From Chitinophagaceae bacterium (GTDB lineage Bacteria > Bacteroidota > Bacteroidia > Chitinophagales > Chitinophagaceae): 64,000 nucleotides of DNA. Location of the stretch: NCBI GenBank assembly GCA_025449935.1, contig JANWIJ010000009.1, positions 1 through 64,000 on the forward strand, in the 5' to 3' direction. This document shows positions 25,342 through 32,703 of this stretch, one piece after another (position 1 is the first letter of the stretch; each line of letters begins with the position of its first letter). The translations under genes were made by a program, and so were the position numbers. Under the pieces are notes generated by a model. The model was not told the DNA's origin. It did not search any database and saw only the letters and a program-made list of their open reading frames with translations.

Positions 25342-27039
25342 TTATCTTTTCACGATAAATTTTATGTTTTGTTCTTTCCGGGTAGCCGATGAACGTAACG
25401 AAATAAGGTAGACACCCCCGGCGAGATTGCTTACATCCAGTCTCGCAGTATTACTGCTGACGGGTTTAGTTAGTACAGCGCTTCCCTGCATGTCGTACAC
25501 GGTCAGCTGGTCATATTCTTCCCGGGCAAGATTGGACACCACCAGTTCATTCCCAACCGGGTTTGGATAAACTGTTACTGCCGGTATGAGCGTAGCGGAG
25601 GCTGTGCCGTTGATGGTTCTTCCCGCTGCAACAACTTCGTCATTTCCTTTTTTGTCCTTATCGTCGCAACCACCGCCGCCACCATTATCATTACCAAACC
25701 TGGCGGCAAAGGCCCGGAAATAAGAGCTGGAATAAGTTAGCGTATCAAAATCATTGGTATTACCCATGGCAATTAACCGGTTTTCAGGATCAATGATGCC
25801 ATCCATTAATATATGCGAACGCTGGAAATTTATACTGTCAGGAGCCGGGAAGTTCCCGTCACGCTGTCCGTTCTTTTTCATCCGTATCGCAAAGCCTTTT
25901 GAATAATAGGTCTGGCCCCTTCTTTCTCCCACTGCATAAAACCGTTCCTGTTGATTGATGACCAGTTTGGTTAGCACGCAACTGTCTTCGTTGAAAGGGA
26001 TCGAGTGGTTCCAGTTTATATTTCCTGTAGCGGCATTGATCCGGCTGATCCGGCTTAGCTGGTTACCGTCCCCGGTATATTTTGTAACCAGTGTAAAAAT
26101 GGAGCCGCTGTTATCGAGTTTCAGGTCATTGAGATCAATACCTGGCGCGGTGAAATGCGTTTTGTGATAAATAACGTTTCCGTTATGTCTTGATATTTTC
26201 CGCAAATAAATAGCCTGCGCTCCCCCGTCTACCGATTTGACGCCGTATAACAACAGGTTATCGTTTTGGTCCAGTGTTGAAAAAAGGCTCATGCGGCCGG
26301 CATCTGTCTGGATGGTTCTGCGCTGTGCGTGTTGCCCGTTGCTGCTGATCTTGCTAACACGGATATTGGGGTAAATGGAATAATGATCTTCCAGCAATAG
26401 GACGGTGCCATTATCCTCAATATGCACCCGTGAAAAAGATGTTTCCGTAGAATCCATCCGGCTCCATTTTGATACCAGGTGTTTGTCGGTTTTCATGATA
26501 AAAGAAGCCGGGCTGAAGCCGGGACCATCCGGGTATTGACCGTCTCCTGCGAGGTAAACATTATCGGCACCATCCAGCTCAAAAGCATTCAGGTTGAAAA
26601 TATTATAGTCATTGGGAAAGCTGATGGTTCTTTGCGTTACAACTTCGAGGTTACTGTTCAGTTTGTATAGTATATATTCCGGGTTTTGTCCGAACGGGAA
26701 ATTCCGCAGTAATACATACACGGTATTATAACGACCCACCCTGGTTTCCACCATCGCGGTGGTACCGGTTGCAAAAAAACTTCTCAATTCATTCCCGCTT
26801 GTATTTGTTTTAGAGACCTTCCAGGTGTACTGGTCGTTATCAATCGTCCATAAATAACAGGCTATAAATGAATTTGTACCAAAGGACCTGATCGATGTGC
26901 CATAGGTGCCGTTAGGCTGGAGCTGCCCGTCCTGGTTCTGGTACCATTGCAATTGCGCCGAGAGTGACAATTGTAAAAGCAGCAGGATGGCAAATAAAAT
27001 AACGCTGTTCCAGGCAGAGCCAATTGGGGGCTTTTTCAT
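25342..27039 (-). CDS. T9SS cargo protein with beta-propeller-like body
   Basis: This is a 565-residue protein starting at ATG 27039 (MKKPPIGSAWNSVILFAILL, signal peptide ending SLSAQ); the longer frame to 27183 lacks a signal. The body repeats a pattern of strands and short turns such as NVYLAGDGQYPDG, LFSTLDQNDNLLLYGVKSVD, SGSIFTLVTKYTGDGN, as in beta-propellers that carry SBBP-like repeats. A linker with four glycines and CDDKDKKG precedes a type A T9SS sorting domain (VYPNPVGNELVVSNL, LAGGVYLISLRS, ending NIKFIVKR). The protein is exported across the outer membrane. Function unknown. Confidence 0.9.
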   Translation of the reverse strand: MKKPPIGSAWNSVILFAILLLLQLSLSAQLQWYQNQDGQLQPNGTYGTSIRSFGTNSFIACYLWTIDNDQYTWKVSKTNTSGNELRSFFATGTTAMVETRVGRYNTVYVLLRNFPFGQNPEYILYKLNSNLEVVTQRTISFPNDYNIFNLNAFELDGADNVYLAGDGQYPDGPGFSPASFIMKTDKHLVSKWSRMDSTETSFSRVHIEDNGTVLLLEDHYSIYPNIRVSKISSNGQHAQRRTIQTDAGRMSLFSTLDQNDNLLLYGVKSVDGGAQAIYLRKISRHNGNVIYHKTHFTAPGIDLNDLKLDNSGSIFTLVTKYTGDGNQLSRISRINAATGNINWNHSIPFNEDSCVLTKLVINQQERFYAVGERRGQTYYSKGFAIRMKKNGQRDGNFPAPDSINFQRSHILMDGIIDPENRLIAMGNTNDFDTLTYSSSYFRAFAARFGNDNGGGGGCDDKDKKGNDEVVAAGRTINGTASATLIPAVTVYPNPVGNELVVSNLAREEYDQLTVYDMQGSAVLTKPVSSNTARLDVSNLAGGVYLISLRSSATRKEQNIKFIVKR

Positions 27040-27185
27040 ACAGTTGGATTTAGGGTTACGGATCTTTCCAATATACTGAACAATCTTACAAGAACCATGC
27101 GGAATTGACCCATTAAGCGTATTTCCTAAGCAGATATAGCAGGGCCTTTCAGTACGGCTACGATGGGAATAAACGGGAGACAATA

Positions 27186-28862
27186 TCAGTTCATTACCAT
27201 TTCGCGGGCATTCGCTATGGCGGCGGCTGTGGGTTTTTCGCCGCTGAGCATTTGAGCAATCGTAGTTATTCTTTCTTCGGTGGTTAGTTGGCGGATATTT
27301 GTTTTAACGCTATCCTTTACTATTTCTTTGTAGACAAAGAAATGCGCATCGGCTTTGCCCGCTATCTGTGGCTGGTGAGTAATACAAATGACCTGTCTTT
27401 TTGCAGCCAGTTCTTTCATGATGATCCCGACCTGGCGGGCTGCTTCCCCGGAAATACCCGTATCAATCTCATCAAAAATGAGGGTGGGTAAATCAATCGA
27501 TTCGGCCACCAGGGATTTTATACAAAGCATCAGCCGGCTCAGTTCACCACCACTGGCCACTTTACCCAGGGGCTGAAACTGTCCGCTTTTATTTGCCTGC
27601 CCGGCAGGCAGGTTTGCGTCAAACAAAAATTCAACGCTGTCACTTCCCGTAAAATTCAATTCCGCTGTCGTAACAGTTACTTTCAGTTTTGCATTGGGCA
27701 TGCCCACCTGCACGAGCAGCCGGTTTACTTTTTCTTCCAGCGATCTCACCTGCTGCTTACGGCCTGCTGAGATCGTTGCCGCCAGTTTGCCGGCTGCAGT
27801 AAAAAGCTGGTCGCTTTCTTTCTCTTTTTGCTGAATGCTTTCATCCATATGCAATACAGCCCGGAGCTTTTCTTCCAGTTGCTGTTGTATCTCCAGTAGT
27901 TCATTGGTGGAGTTTACGCCATGCTTTTTCTGCAATTTGTATCCCAGCGAAAGGCGTTCATTCAATTGTTCAATCTTAAGAGGATCATAATTGATTTGAC
28001 CGCTGATCCTGTCCAGTTCACCGGCTACATCCTGCAGTTCAATTTGGGTTGATTGCAACCGTTGCAGCAATGCCGGCAAACCCGGGTGGAAAGATGCGTA
28101 AGAATTCAACTGGTTCAGCAGTACTTTCAGCTGCTGCACCAATGGTGTTTCACTTTCCTGTAATTCAATATATACTTTGGTCAGCGCCCCTTTAATTCCT
28201 TCAGCATGATTCAGCATCTTCAGTTCATTCCCGGTGTTCTCCAGTTCGTTTTCTTTGAACGCGGCCTCATCCAGTTCATTAAACAGGAACTGGTTATAGC
28301 CGGCCTCTTTGTCAAATTGGCGTTTCTGTTCTTTTAATCCTTCCCATTCTTTTCTTACCCGTTGCCAGTTGCGGAACAGGGTTTGGTATTCGTCGAGCAA
28401 CAAACTATGCCCCGCAAGCGCATCCAGCACCTGGCGCTGAAAATCTGTTTCCCCTAATTCCAGCGTATCAAACTGCTGGTGGAGATCAACCAGGAGGCGG
28501 CTCAGCTCATTTAACTGGCCGAGTGTAACGGGCGTATCATTGATAAAGGCCCTGGATTTTCCATTGGTGCCAATTTCCCTCCGGACCACCAGTTCGTCAC
28601 CGGTATCAAAATCATTGGCCGATAAAAACCGCTTGATTCCCCGCTTATTACCTGCTCCGAATACGCCTTCCACAATACATTTCTTTTGCTTGTTCACCAG
28701 TACGGTCGAATCGGCCCTTTCTCCAAGGATGAGTCCCAATGCACCTGCGATGATTGATTTACCGGCGCCGGTTTCCCCGGTGATGACCGTGAGGCGGCCC
28801 GAAAAATGAATTTCGAGCTCATCGATGATCGCATAATTCTGTATGAAAAGTTTCTGAAGCAC
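27186..28862 (-). CDS. recN: DNA repair protein RecN
   Basis: This SMC-like ATPase of 558 residues acts in double-strand break repair. It starts at GTG 28862 (MLQKLFIQNYAIIDELEIHF), matching the family; a TTG three codons earlier is less likely. Walker A is GETGAGKSIIAGALGLILGE (about residues 28-47), a long coiled-coil middle (about 150-380) follows, then the signature PLGKVASGGELSRLMLCIKS and Walker B LIFDEIDTGISGEAA near 470-485, and the H-motif QVICITHQPQIAGKADAHF. It is downstream of the zinc-ribbon gene but separated by a strong hairpin. Confidence 0.96.
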   Translation of the reverse strand: MLQKLFIQNYAIIDELEIHFSGRLTVITGETGAGKSIIAGALGLILGERADSTVLVNKQKKCIVEGVFGAGNKRGIKRFLSANDFDTGDELVVRREIGTNGKSRAFINDTPVTLGQLNELSRLLVDLHQQFDTLELGETDFQRQVLDALAGHSLLLDEYQTLFRNWQRVRKEWEGLKEQKRQFDKEAGYNQFLFNELDEAAFKENELENTGNELKMLNHAEGIKGALTKVYIELQESETPLVQQLKVLLNQLNSYASFHPGLPALLQRLQSTQIELQDVAGELDRISGQINYDPLKIEQLNERLSLGYKLQKKHGVNSTNELLEIQQQLEEKLRAVLHMDESIQQKEKESDQLFTAAGKLAATISAGRKQQVRSLEEKVNRLLVQVGMPNAKLKVTVTTAELNFTGSDSVEFLFDANLPAGQANKSGQFQPLGKVASGGELSRLMLCIKSLVAESIDLPTLIFDEIDTGISGEAARQVGIIMKELAAKRQVICITHQPQIAGKADAHFFVYKEIVKDSVKTNIRQLTTEERITTIAQMLSGEKPTAAAIANAREMVMN

Positions 28863-28917
28863 CGGTGGCAAATTACTTAATCACCACGAATTGAAATGAA
28901 AGTTTCTGTAAAACAAA

Positions 28918-28943
28918 ACAGCTGCTGAAAATTCAGCAGCTGT
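28918..28943 (-). terminator. Rho-independent terminator of the Nif3/zinc-ribbon operon
   Basis: Minus-strand ACAGCTGCTGAA and TTCAGCAGCTGT arms (28932-28943 and 28918-28929) give a 12-bp perfect stem with a minimal loop, followed by TTTTGTTTTAC. It lies 28 bases after the stop at 28972 and before recN. Confidence 0.85.
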
Positions 28944-28971
28944 CAGATTTATTCGTTGAAGGGATCTTTGG

Positions 28972-29727
28972 TTATTTTACTTCCACTTTGGCACTCAGTT
29001 CATCGTCCACAAGGATACGCCCGCAGTTTTCACAGATCATTACTTTTTTGTGTTGTTTGATCTCGCTTTGTTTTTGCGGTGGGATGGCATTAAAACAACC
29101 GCCACATGCATCCCGCTCAACCGGCACTACGGCCAGGCCATTGCGGTAGCTTTTGCGGATCTTTTCGTAACTGGTGAGGAGGCGGCTGTCTACATGTTCT
29201 TTTGCGTCCGCGGCCAGTTTATTGAAATGTTTTTCTTCTTTTTCGTTCGCCGTGATGATCTTTTCCAATTCACCTTTCTTGGTGGCCAGCACGCCTTCTT
29301 TGGCCGCGATATTCTTTTTTGCCTTTTCCAGCAGTACAGCTTTCTCTGCTATCTCTTCCGTAGCATCTTTGATGTGTTTTTCTGCCAGCTTCATTTCCAG
29401 CTGCTGCATTTCCACTTCTTTGTTGATGGCCTCGAACTCACGGTTATTCTTTACGTTGCTGCTTTGCTTTTCGTATTTCTTAATTAATGCCTCGGCTTCT
29501 TTAATTGCTGTCTTGCGCTGCTCGATAAATTCAGTTACCCCGTTGATCTCTTCTTCGATACGGGTCTGGCGGGAATGCAACCCGGTTATTTCATCTTCGA
29601 GGTCTGCAACTTCCATCGGGAGTTCTCCTTTCAGGATACGGATCTCATCCAGTTTGCTTTCAATTTTTTGCAGGGTAACAAGAGAAACCAGTTTTTCTTC
29701 TACTGAAAATTCTTTGACGTGTGCCAT
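28972..29727 (-). CDS. Coiled-coil protein with C4 zinc ribbon
   Basis: This is a 251-residue protein. Residues about 15-190 form a nearly continuous coiled coil (ILKGELPMEVADLEDEITGL, EIEMQQ-type heptads, EKAKKNIAAKEGVLATKKG). The C-terminus carries a C4 zinc ribbon, two CxxC pairs in DACGGCFNAIPP and ICENCGRILVDDE (about residues 206-243). This is the family often placed next to Nif3-type genes in many bacteria; exact role is unknown, with links to nucleic-acid binding or transcription proposed for the ribbon. It is 23 bases downstream of the Nif3 gene, so co-transcribed. Confidence 0.92.
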   Translation of the reverse strand: MAHVKEFSVEEKLVSLVTLQKIESKLDEIRILKGELPMEVADLEDEITGLHSRQTRIEEEINGVTEFIEQRKTAIKEAEALIKKYEKQSSNVKNNREFEAINKEVEMQQLEMKLAEKHIKDATEEIAEKAVLLEKAKKNIAAKEGVLATKKGELEKIITANEKEEKHFNKLAADAKEHVDSRLLTSYEKIRKSYRNGLAVVPVERDACGGCFNAIPPQKQSEIKQHKKVMICENCGRILVDDELSAKVEVK

Positions 29728-29750
29728 TGTATTATTTAATTTTTAGAGGC

Positions 29751-30845
29751 TCAGAAGTAATGAACCGGGTTGGTTATTACCCCTGTTTGAAGGACGGCAA
29801 AGGTAGGGAATTTTTGCTCTAAAACCTCGTGCAGCAAGCTGATAGTGAACTGTTCACTTTCATAATGGCCAATATCAGCCAGGAGCAACCGCCCATTGGC
29901 GTCAAAAAATTCATGGTACTTAACATCTGAAGTGATATAGACATCGGCCCCTGCGGCTAATGCCCTGGATATCAGGAAACTTCCGGCACCACCGCATAGT
30001 GCGATCTTCCTAACTGGCTTTTCCAGCAAAGCGCTGTGCCGGATAACCGGGATCCTGAAAACCGTTTTTAAATGTGCCAGGAAGCTTCTTTCATCCGTTT
30101 CGGTCGTCAATTCACCCATGATACCGGATCCAATAGCCGGATGTGGATTGGAAAGTGCAATAATGTCGTAAGCCACTTCCTCATACGGATGAGCCTTCTT
30201 CATCGCGGTCAGAATTTTATTTTCGAGGTGTGCCGGGAAAATGGCTTCGATCCGGATCTCGTTCTCCTGGTGCTGTGTCCCGGGTTTTCCAACATATGGA
30301 TCAGCTCCCTCTCCTGCTTTAAAAGTTCCGGTACCTGCTGAATTAAAACTGCATTCGCTATAATTGCCTATCTGCCCGGCTCCTGCTGCAAAAATGGCCT
30401 GCCGGACAATCCCTGCTTTTTCAGCGGGGGTGAACGTAAACAGTTTCCGTAGCGTATTTTCTTTGGGGGCCAGTACAACCATATTTTTCAACCCCAGCAT
30501 GGCCGCCATCTTACCGTTTACACCCTCTTTCACATTATCCAGGTTTGTATGGATGGCATAAATAGCAATATCATTTTTGATAGCGGTAATAATAGTTTTC
30601 TCTACATAGTTTTTACCATTGATCTTTTTAAGCCCACCAAAGATGATGGGATGATGCGCTATTATAAGATTACATTTTTTGGAAACTGCTTCAAGCACCA
30701 CTTTCTCCGTGGCATCGAGTGAACAGATGATACCGCTGCACTCCCAACCTGCGTCACCGGTAATCAATCCGGCGTTATCATAGTGCTCCTGCAGGGATGG
30801 ATGTGCGACCGATTCAAGAAAAGAAATTACCTCATTGATTTTCAT
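29751..30845 (-). CDS. Nif3-like dinuclear metal centre protein
   Basis: This is a 364-residue protein of the YbgI/Nif3 family. Metal-ligand regions are visible: IIAHHPIIFGGLKKI near residue 61-75, AIYAIHTNLDNVKEGVNGKM near 96-115, and LADIGHYESEQFTISLLHEV near 320-340. A middle insertion (about 125-230) with HPYEEVAYDI corresponds to the NIF3 C-terminal-like YqfO/PII-type domain. Members form ring-shaped hexamers with two metals and may act as metallohydrolases (GTP cyclohydrolase type 1-like has been suggested). A near-consensus -7 box (TAACTTTC, 30850-30857) sits 4 bases before the ATG, so the mRNA may be leaderless. Confidence 0.94.
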   Translation of the reverse strand: MKINEVISFLESVAHPSLQEHYDNAGLITGDAGWECSGIICSLDATEKVVLEAVSKKCNLIIAHHPIIFGGLKKINGKNYVEKTIITAIKNDIAIYAIHTNLDNVKEGVNGKMAAMLGLKNMVVLAPKENTLRKLFTFTPAEKAGIVRQAIFAAGAGQIGNYSECSFNSAGTGTFKAGEGADPYVGKPGTQHQENEIRIEAIFPAHLENKILTAMKKAHPYEEVAYDIIALSNPHPAIGSGIMGELTTETDERSFLAHLKTVFRIPVIRHSALLEKPVRKIALCGGAGSFLISRALAAGADVYITSDVKYHEFFDANGRLLLADIGHYESEQFTISLLHEVLEQKFPTFAVLQTGVITNPVHYF

Positions 30846-30902
30846 TCACGAAAGTTACATATTTGACCGTATCTGAACATGGCATTGGTTTTTTGTTTTT
30901 CC

Positions 30903-30910
30903 TATCTTTG
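30903..30910 (+). promoter_or_regulatory. -7 box (TATCTTTG) 5 bases before the YitT start
   Basis: TATCTTTG matches TAnnTTTG exactly. It ends at 30910 and the ATG begins at 30916. No good TTG box is seen 18-20 bases upstream, though several T/G-rich triplets lie at 30885-30896. A leaderless mRNA would result. Confidence 0.45.
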
Positions 30911-30915
30911 GTTGC

Positions 30916-31896
30916 ATGGCAACCAACGCCCCCTTTCATCAAACCATTGTAAGCGAAGTTCAAAAAGCGCTTGGCAAAAAAGATAATACCGGGTTGAGCC
31001 GGTATAAGATAGCCAAAGATAACATGCGGAGGCGCCGTACTGCCTGGCAAGGCATCCGGAGTTTTTTATTCATGTCCCTTGGCATTTTGTCGGCAGGCTT
31101 TGGTCTTGAGGGCTTCCTGATTCCCAACGGACTGATTGACGGGGGTGTCACAGGTATTTCCCTGCTGACCAACCAACAGACAGGTATTTCCCTGTCAATT
31201 TTGATCCTGGTGATCAACATTCCTTTTTTGTTACTGGGTTGGAAACAGATCGGTAAAGAATTCTGCATAAAAAGTATTGGCTGCATTGCAGTGCTGGCGC
31301 TAATACTGGCCTTTTTCCCTTTTCCGGTTGTTACCAACGATAAAGTGCTGATTTCTGTTTTTGGCGGGTTTTTTCTCGGTGCCGGAATCGGGCTGGTCAT
31401 CCGGGGTGGCGCTGTTATTGACGGCACAGAAATCCTCGCCATTTTCCTGAGCAGGAGACGAAGCATCAGTGTCGGCGATTTTATCATGCTCTTCAATATT
31501 GTCATCTTCTCCGTCGCTGCTTACCTGTATTCTGTTGAAATGGCGCTTTACTCCATCCTGACATATATGGCCGCGGCAAAAACAATCGACTTCATCCTGG
31601 ATGGTATTGAAGAGTTTACCGGTGTTACTATTATTTCTCCTTATAACCACGAAATCGCGGATTTCATAAAAAATAAAATGGGGCGGGGTCTTACTGTGTA
31701 TTCAGGAAAACGTGGTTATGGTAAACGGGGGGAGTCCAATGCCAACGCGGATATTCTTTTTACGGTCCTCACCCGGCTGGAAATTAGCCGTCTCACCAAC
31801 GAAGTAATGAAAATAGACCCGAACGCCTTTATGTTTATGCAAAGTATTAACGATACACACGGTGGCATGGTGAAGAAACGGGCACTTAAGCATTAA
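30916..31896 (+). CDS. YitT family (DUF161/DUF2179) membrane protein
   Basis: This is a 326-residue protein with about 5-6 membrane segments (about 48-250; for example FLFMSLGILSAGFGLEGFLI, SILILVINIPFLLLGW, VFGGFFLGAGIGLVIRGG) followed by a C-terminal DUF2179 domain (about 260-320, GRGLTVYSGKRGYGKRGESN, DPNAFMFMQSIND). Conserved stretches IPNGLIDGGVTGISLL and DGTEILAIFLSRR are family marks. Transport function is presumed but the substrate is unknown. The N-terminal 36 residues before MRRRRTAW are extra and polar; a start at 31024 is possible, but the promoter spacing favours 30916. Confidence 0.92.
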   Translation: MATNAPFHQTIVSEVQKALGKKDNTGLSRYKIAKDNMRRRRTAWQGIRSFLFMSLGILSAGFGLEGFLIPNGLIDGGVTGISLLTNQQTGISLSILILVINIPFLLLGWKQIGKEFCIKSIGCIAVLALILAFFPFPVVTNDKVLISVFGGFFLGAGIGLVIRGGAVIDGTEILAIFLSRRRSISVGDFIMLFNIVIFSVAAYLYSVEMALYSILTYMAAAKTIDFILDGIEEFTGVTIISPYNHEIADFIKNKMGRGLTVYSGKRGYGKRGESNANADILFTVLTRLEISRLTNEVMKIDPNAFMFMQSINDTHGGMVKKRALKH

Positions 31897-31933
31897 CGGG
31901 AAATTACCGTGCATAACCTGTTCAAAAACTTTG

Positions 31934-31963
31934 TTTGAAAACCCTGAAACTTTTGTATCTTTT
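31934..31963 (+). promoter_or_regulatory. Promoter (TTTG-N18-TATCTTTT) of the DinB gene
   Basis: TTTG (31934-31937) and TATCTTTT (31956-31963) are 18 bases apart; the -7 box differs from TAnnTTTG only in the last base. Predicted leader about 50 bases to the ATG at 32021. Confidence 0.4.
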
Positions 31964-32020
31964 CTGTTCATTCCACCCTCTGGATACCTGGTTTATCCAA
32001 AACGATCCAAATTACTTATC

Positions 32021-32644
32021 ATGTTAAGAAGAACTACAGGTCTTTCGCTCCTGACACTCCTGGTCATAACCGGTTTGGCAGGAACGATCAATGACAATTC
32101 AATATCGAAAAAAGAAAGAAAATACGCGCTGACACTGATGAAAGAAACCCGCGAAGATGCCGTACAGAGCATAAAAGGTTTGTCTGCGGCCCAGCTGGAA
32201 TACCAGGCAGCTGCCGGGAAATGGTCTATAAAAGAATGCATGTTTCATATTGCGGGGGCAGAAAAATTATTATGGACAGTGTTTGAAAGCACCATGAAGG
32301 CACCAGCCAACCCCGAAAAAAGATCTGACATAAAAGTTACTGACGAACAGGTAGTAAAAATGGTCGAAAACAGGTCGGCAAAATTCCAGGCCCCGGAACC
32401 TATCCAGCCAAAGAATACAGGATTCAAAACACTGGATGAAGCCCTGGCGGATTTTAAAAGCAACCGCCTGTTACATATCAGGTACATGAAAACCTCGACT
32501 GAAGATCTGCGAAACCATGTAGCGCAACTCCCAGTTGGGTGGATTGATTGTTACCAGCTATATCTTTTTATTGCTGCACACAGTAACCGGCATACCCAGC
32601 AGATAAATGAAGTAAAAACCAGCCCGGGTTACCCGGTCAATTAA
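32021..32644 (+). CDS. Secreted DinB-family protein
   Basis: This is a 207-residue protein from ATG 32021 (MLRRTTGLSLLTLLVITGLAGTI, a signal peptide); a longer frame from 31931 is out of keeping with the signal. The DinB/YfiT four-helix bundle shows LSAAQLEYQAAAGKWSIKEC, the metal-ligand His in CMFHIAGAEKLLW and the HxxxH pair in FIAAHSNRHTQQIN. Members are putative metal-dependent transferases or hydrolases; DinB itself has no known reaction. The signal peptide indicates a periplasmic variant. A strong terminator follows. Confidence 0.88.
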   Translation: MLRRTTGLSLLTLLVITGLAGTINDNSISKKERKYALTLMKETREDAVQSIKGLSAAQLEYQAAAGKWSIKECMFHIAGAEKLLWTVFESTMKAPANPEKRSDIKVTDEQVVKMVENRSAKFQAPEPIQPKNTGFKTLDEALADFKSNRLLHIRYMKTSTEDLRNHVAQLPVGWIDCYQLYLFIAAHSNRHTQQINEVKTSPGYPVN

Positions 32645-32667
32645 GATTTTCACGGTTGAAAAACCTC

Positions 32668-32703
32668 GCCCCTTTGTTCCTACAGGAACAAGGGGCTTTT
32701 TTT
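32668..32703. terminator. Terminator between convergent DinB and MG2 genes
   Basis: GCCCCTTTGTTCC (32668-32680) pairs with GGAACAAGGGGC (32685-32696) with a single-base bulge, followed by TTTTTTT (32697-32703) on the plus strand. The T run abuts the end of the minus-strand gene. Confidence 0.85.

Noticed and set aside
29174-29746. A 190-codon plus-strand frame opposite the zinc-ribbon gene
   Set aside because: It is rich in Ser/Phe/Leu, as expected from antisense of coiled-coil Lys/Glu codons; no start signal.
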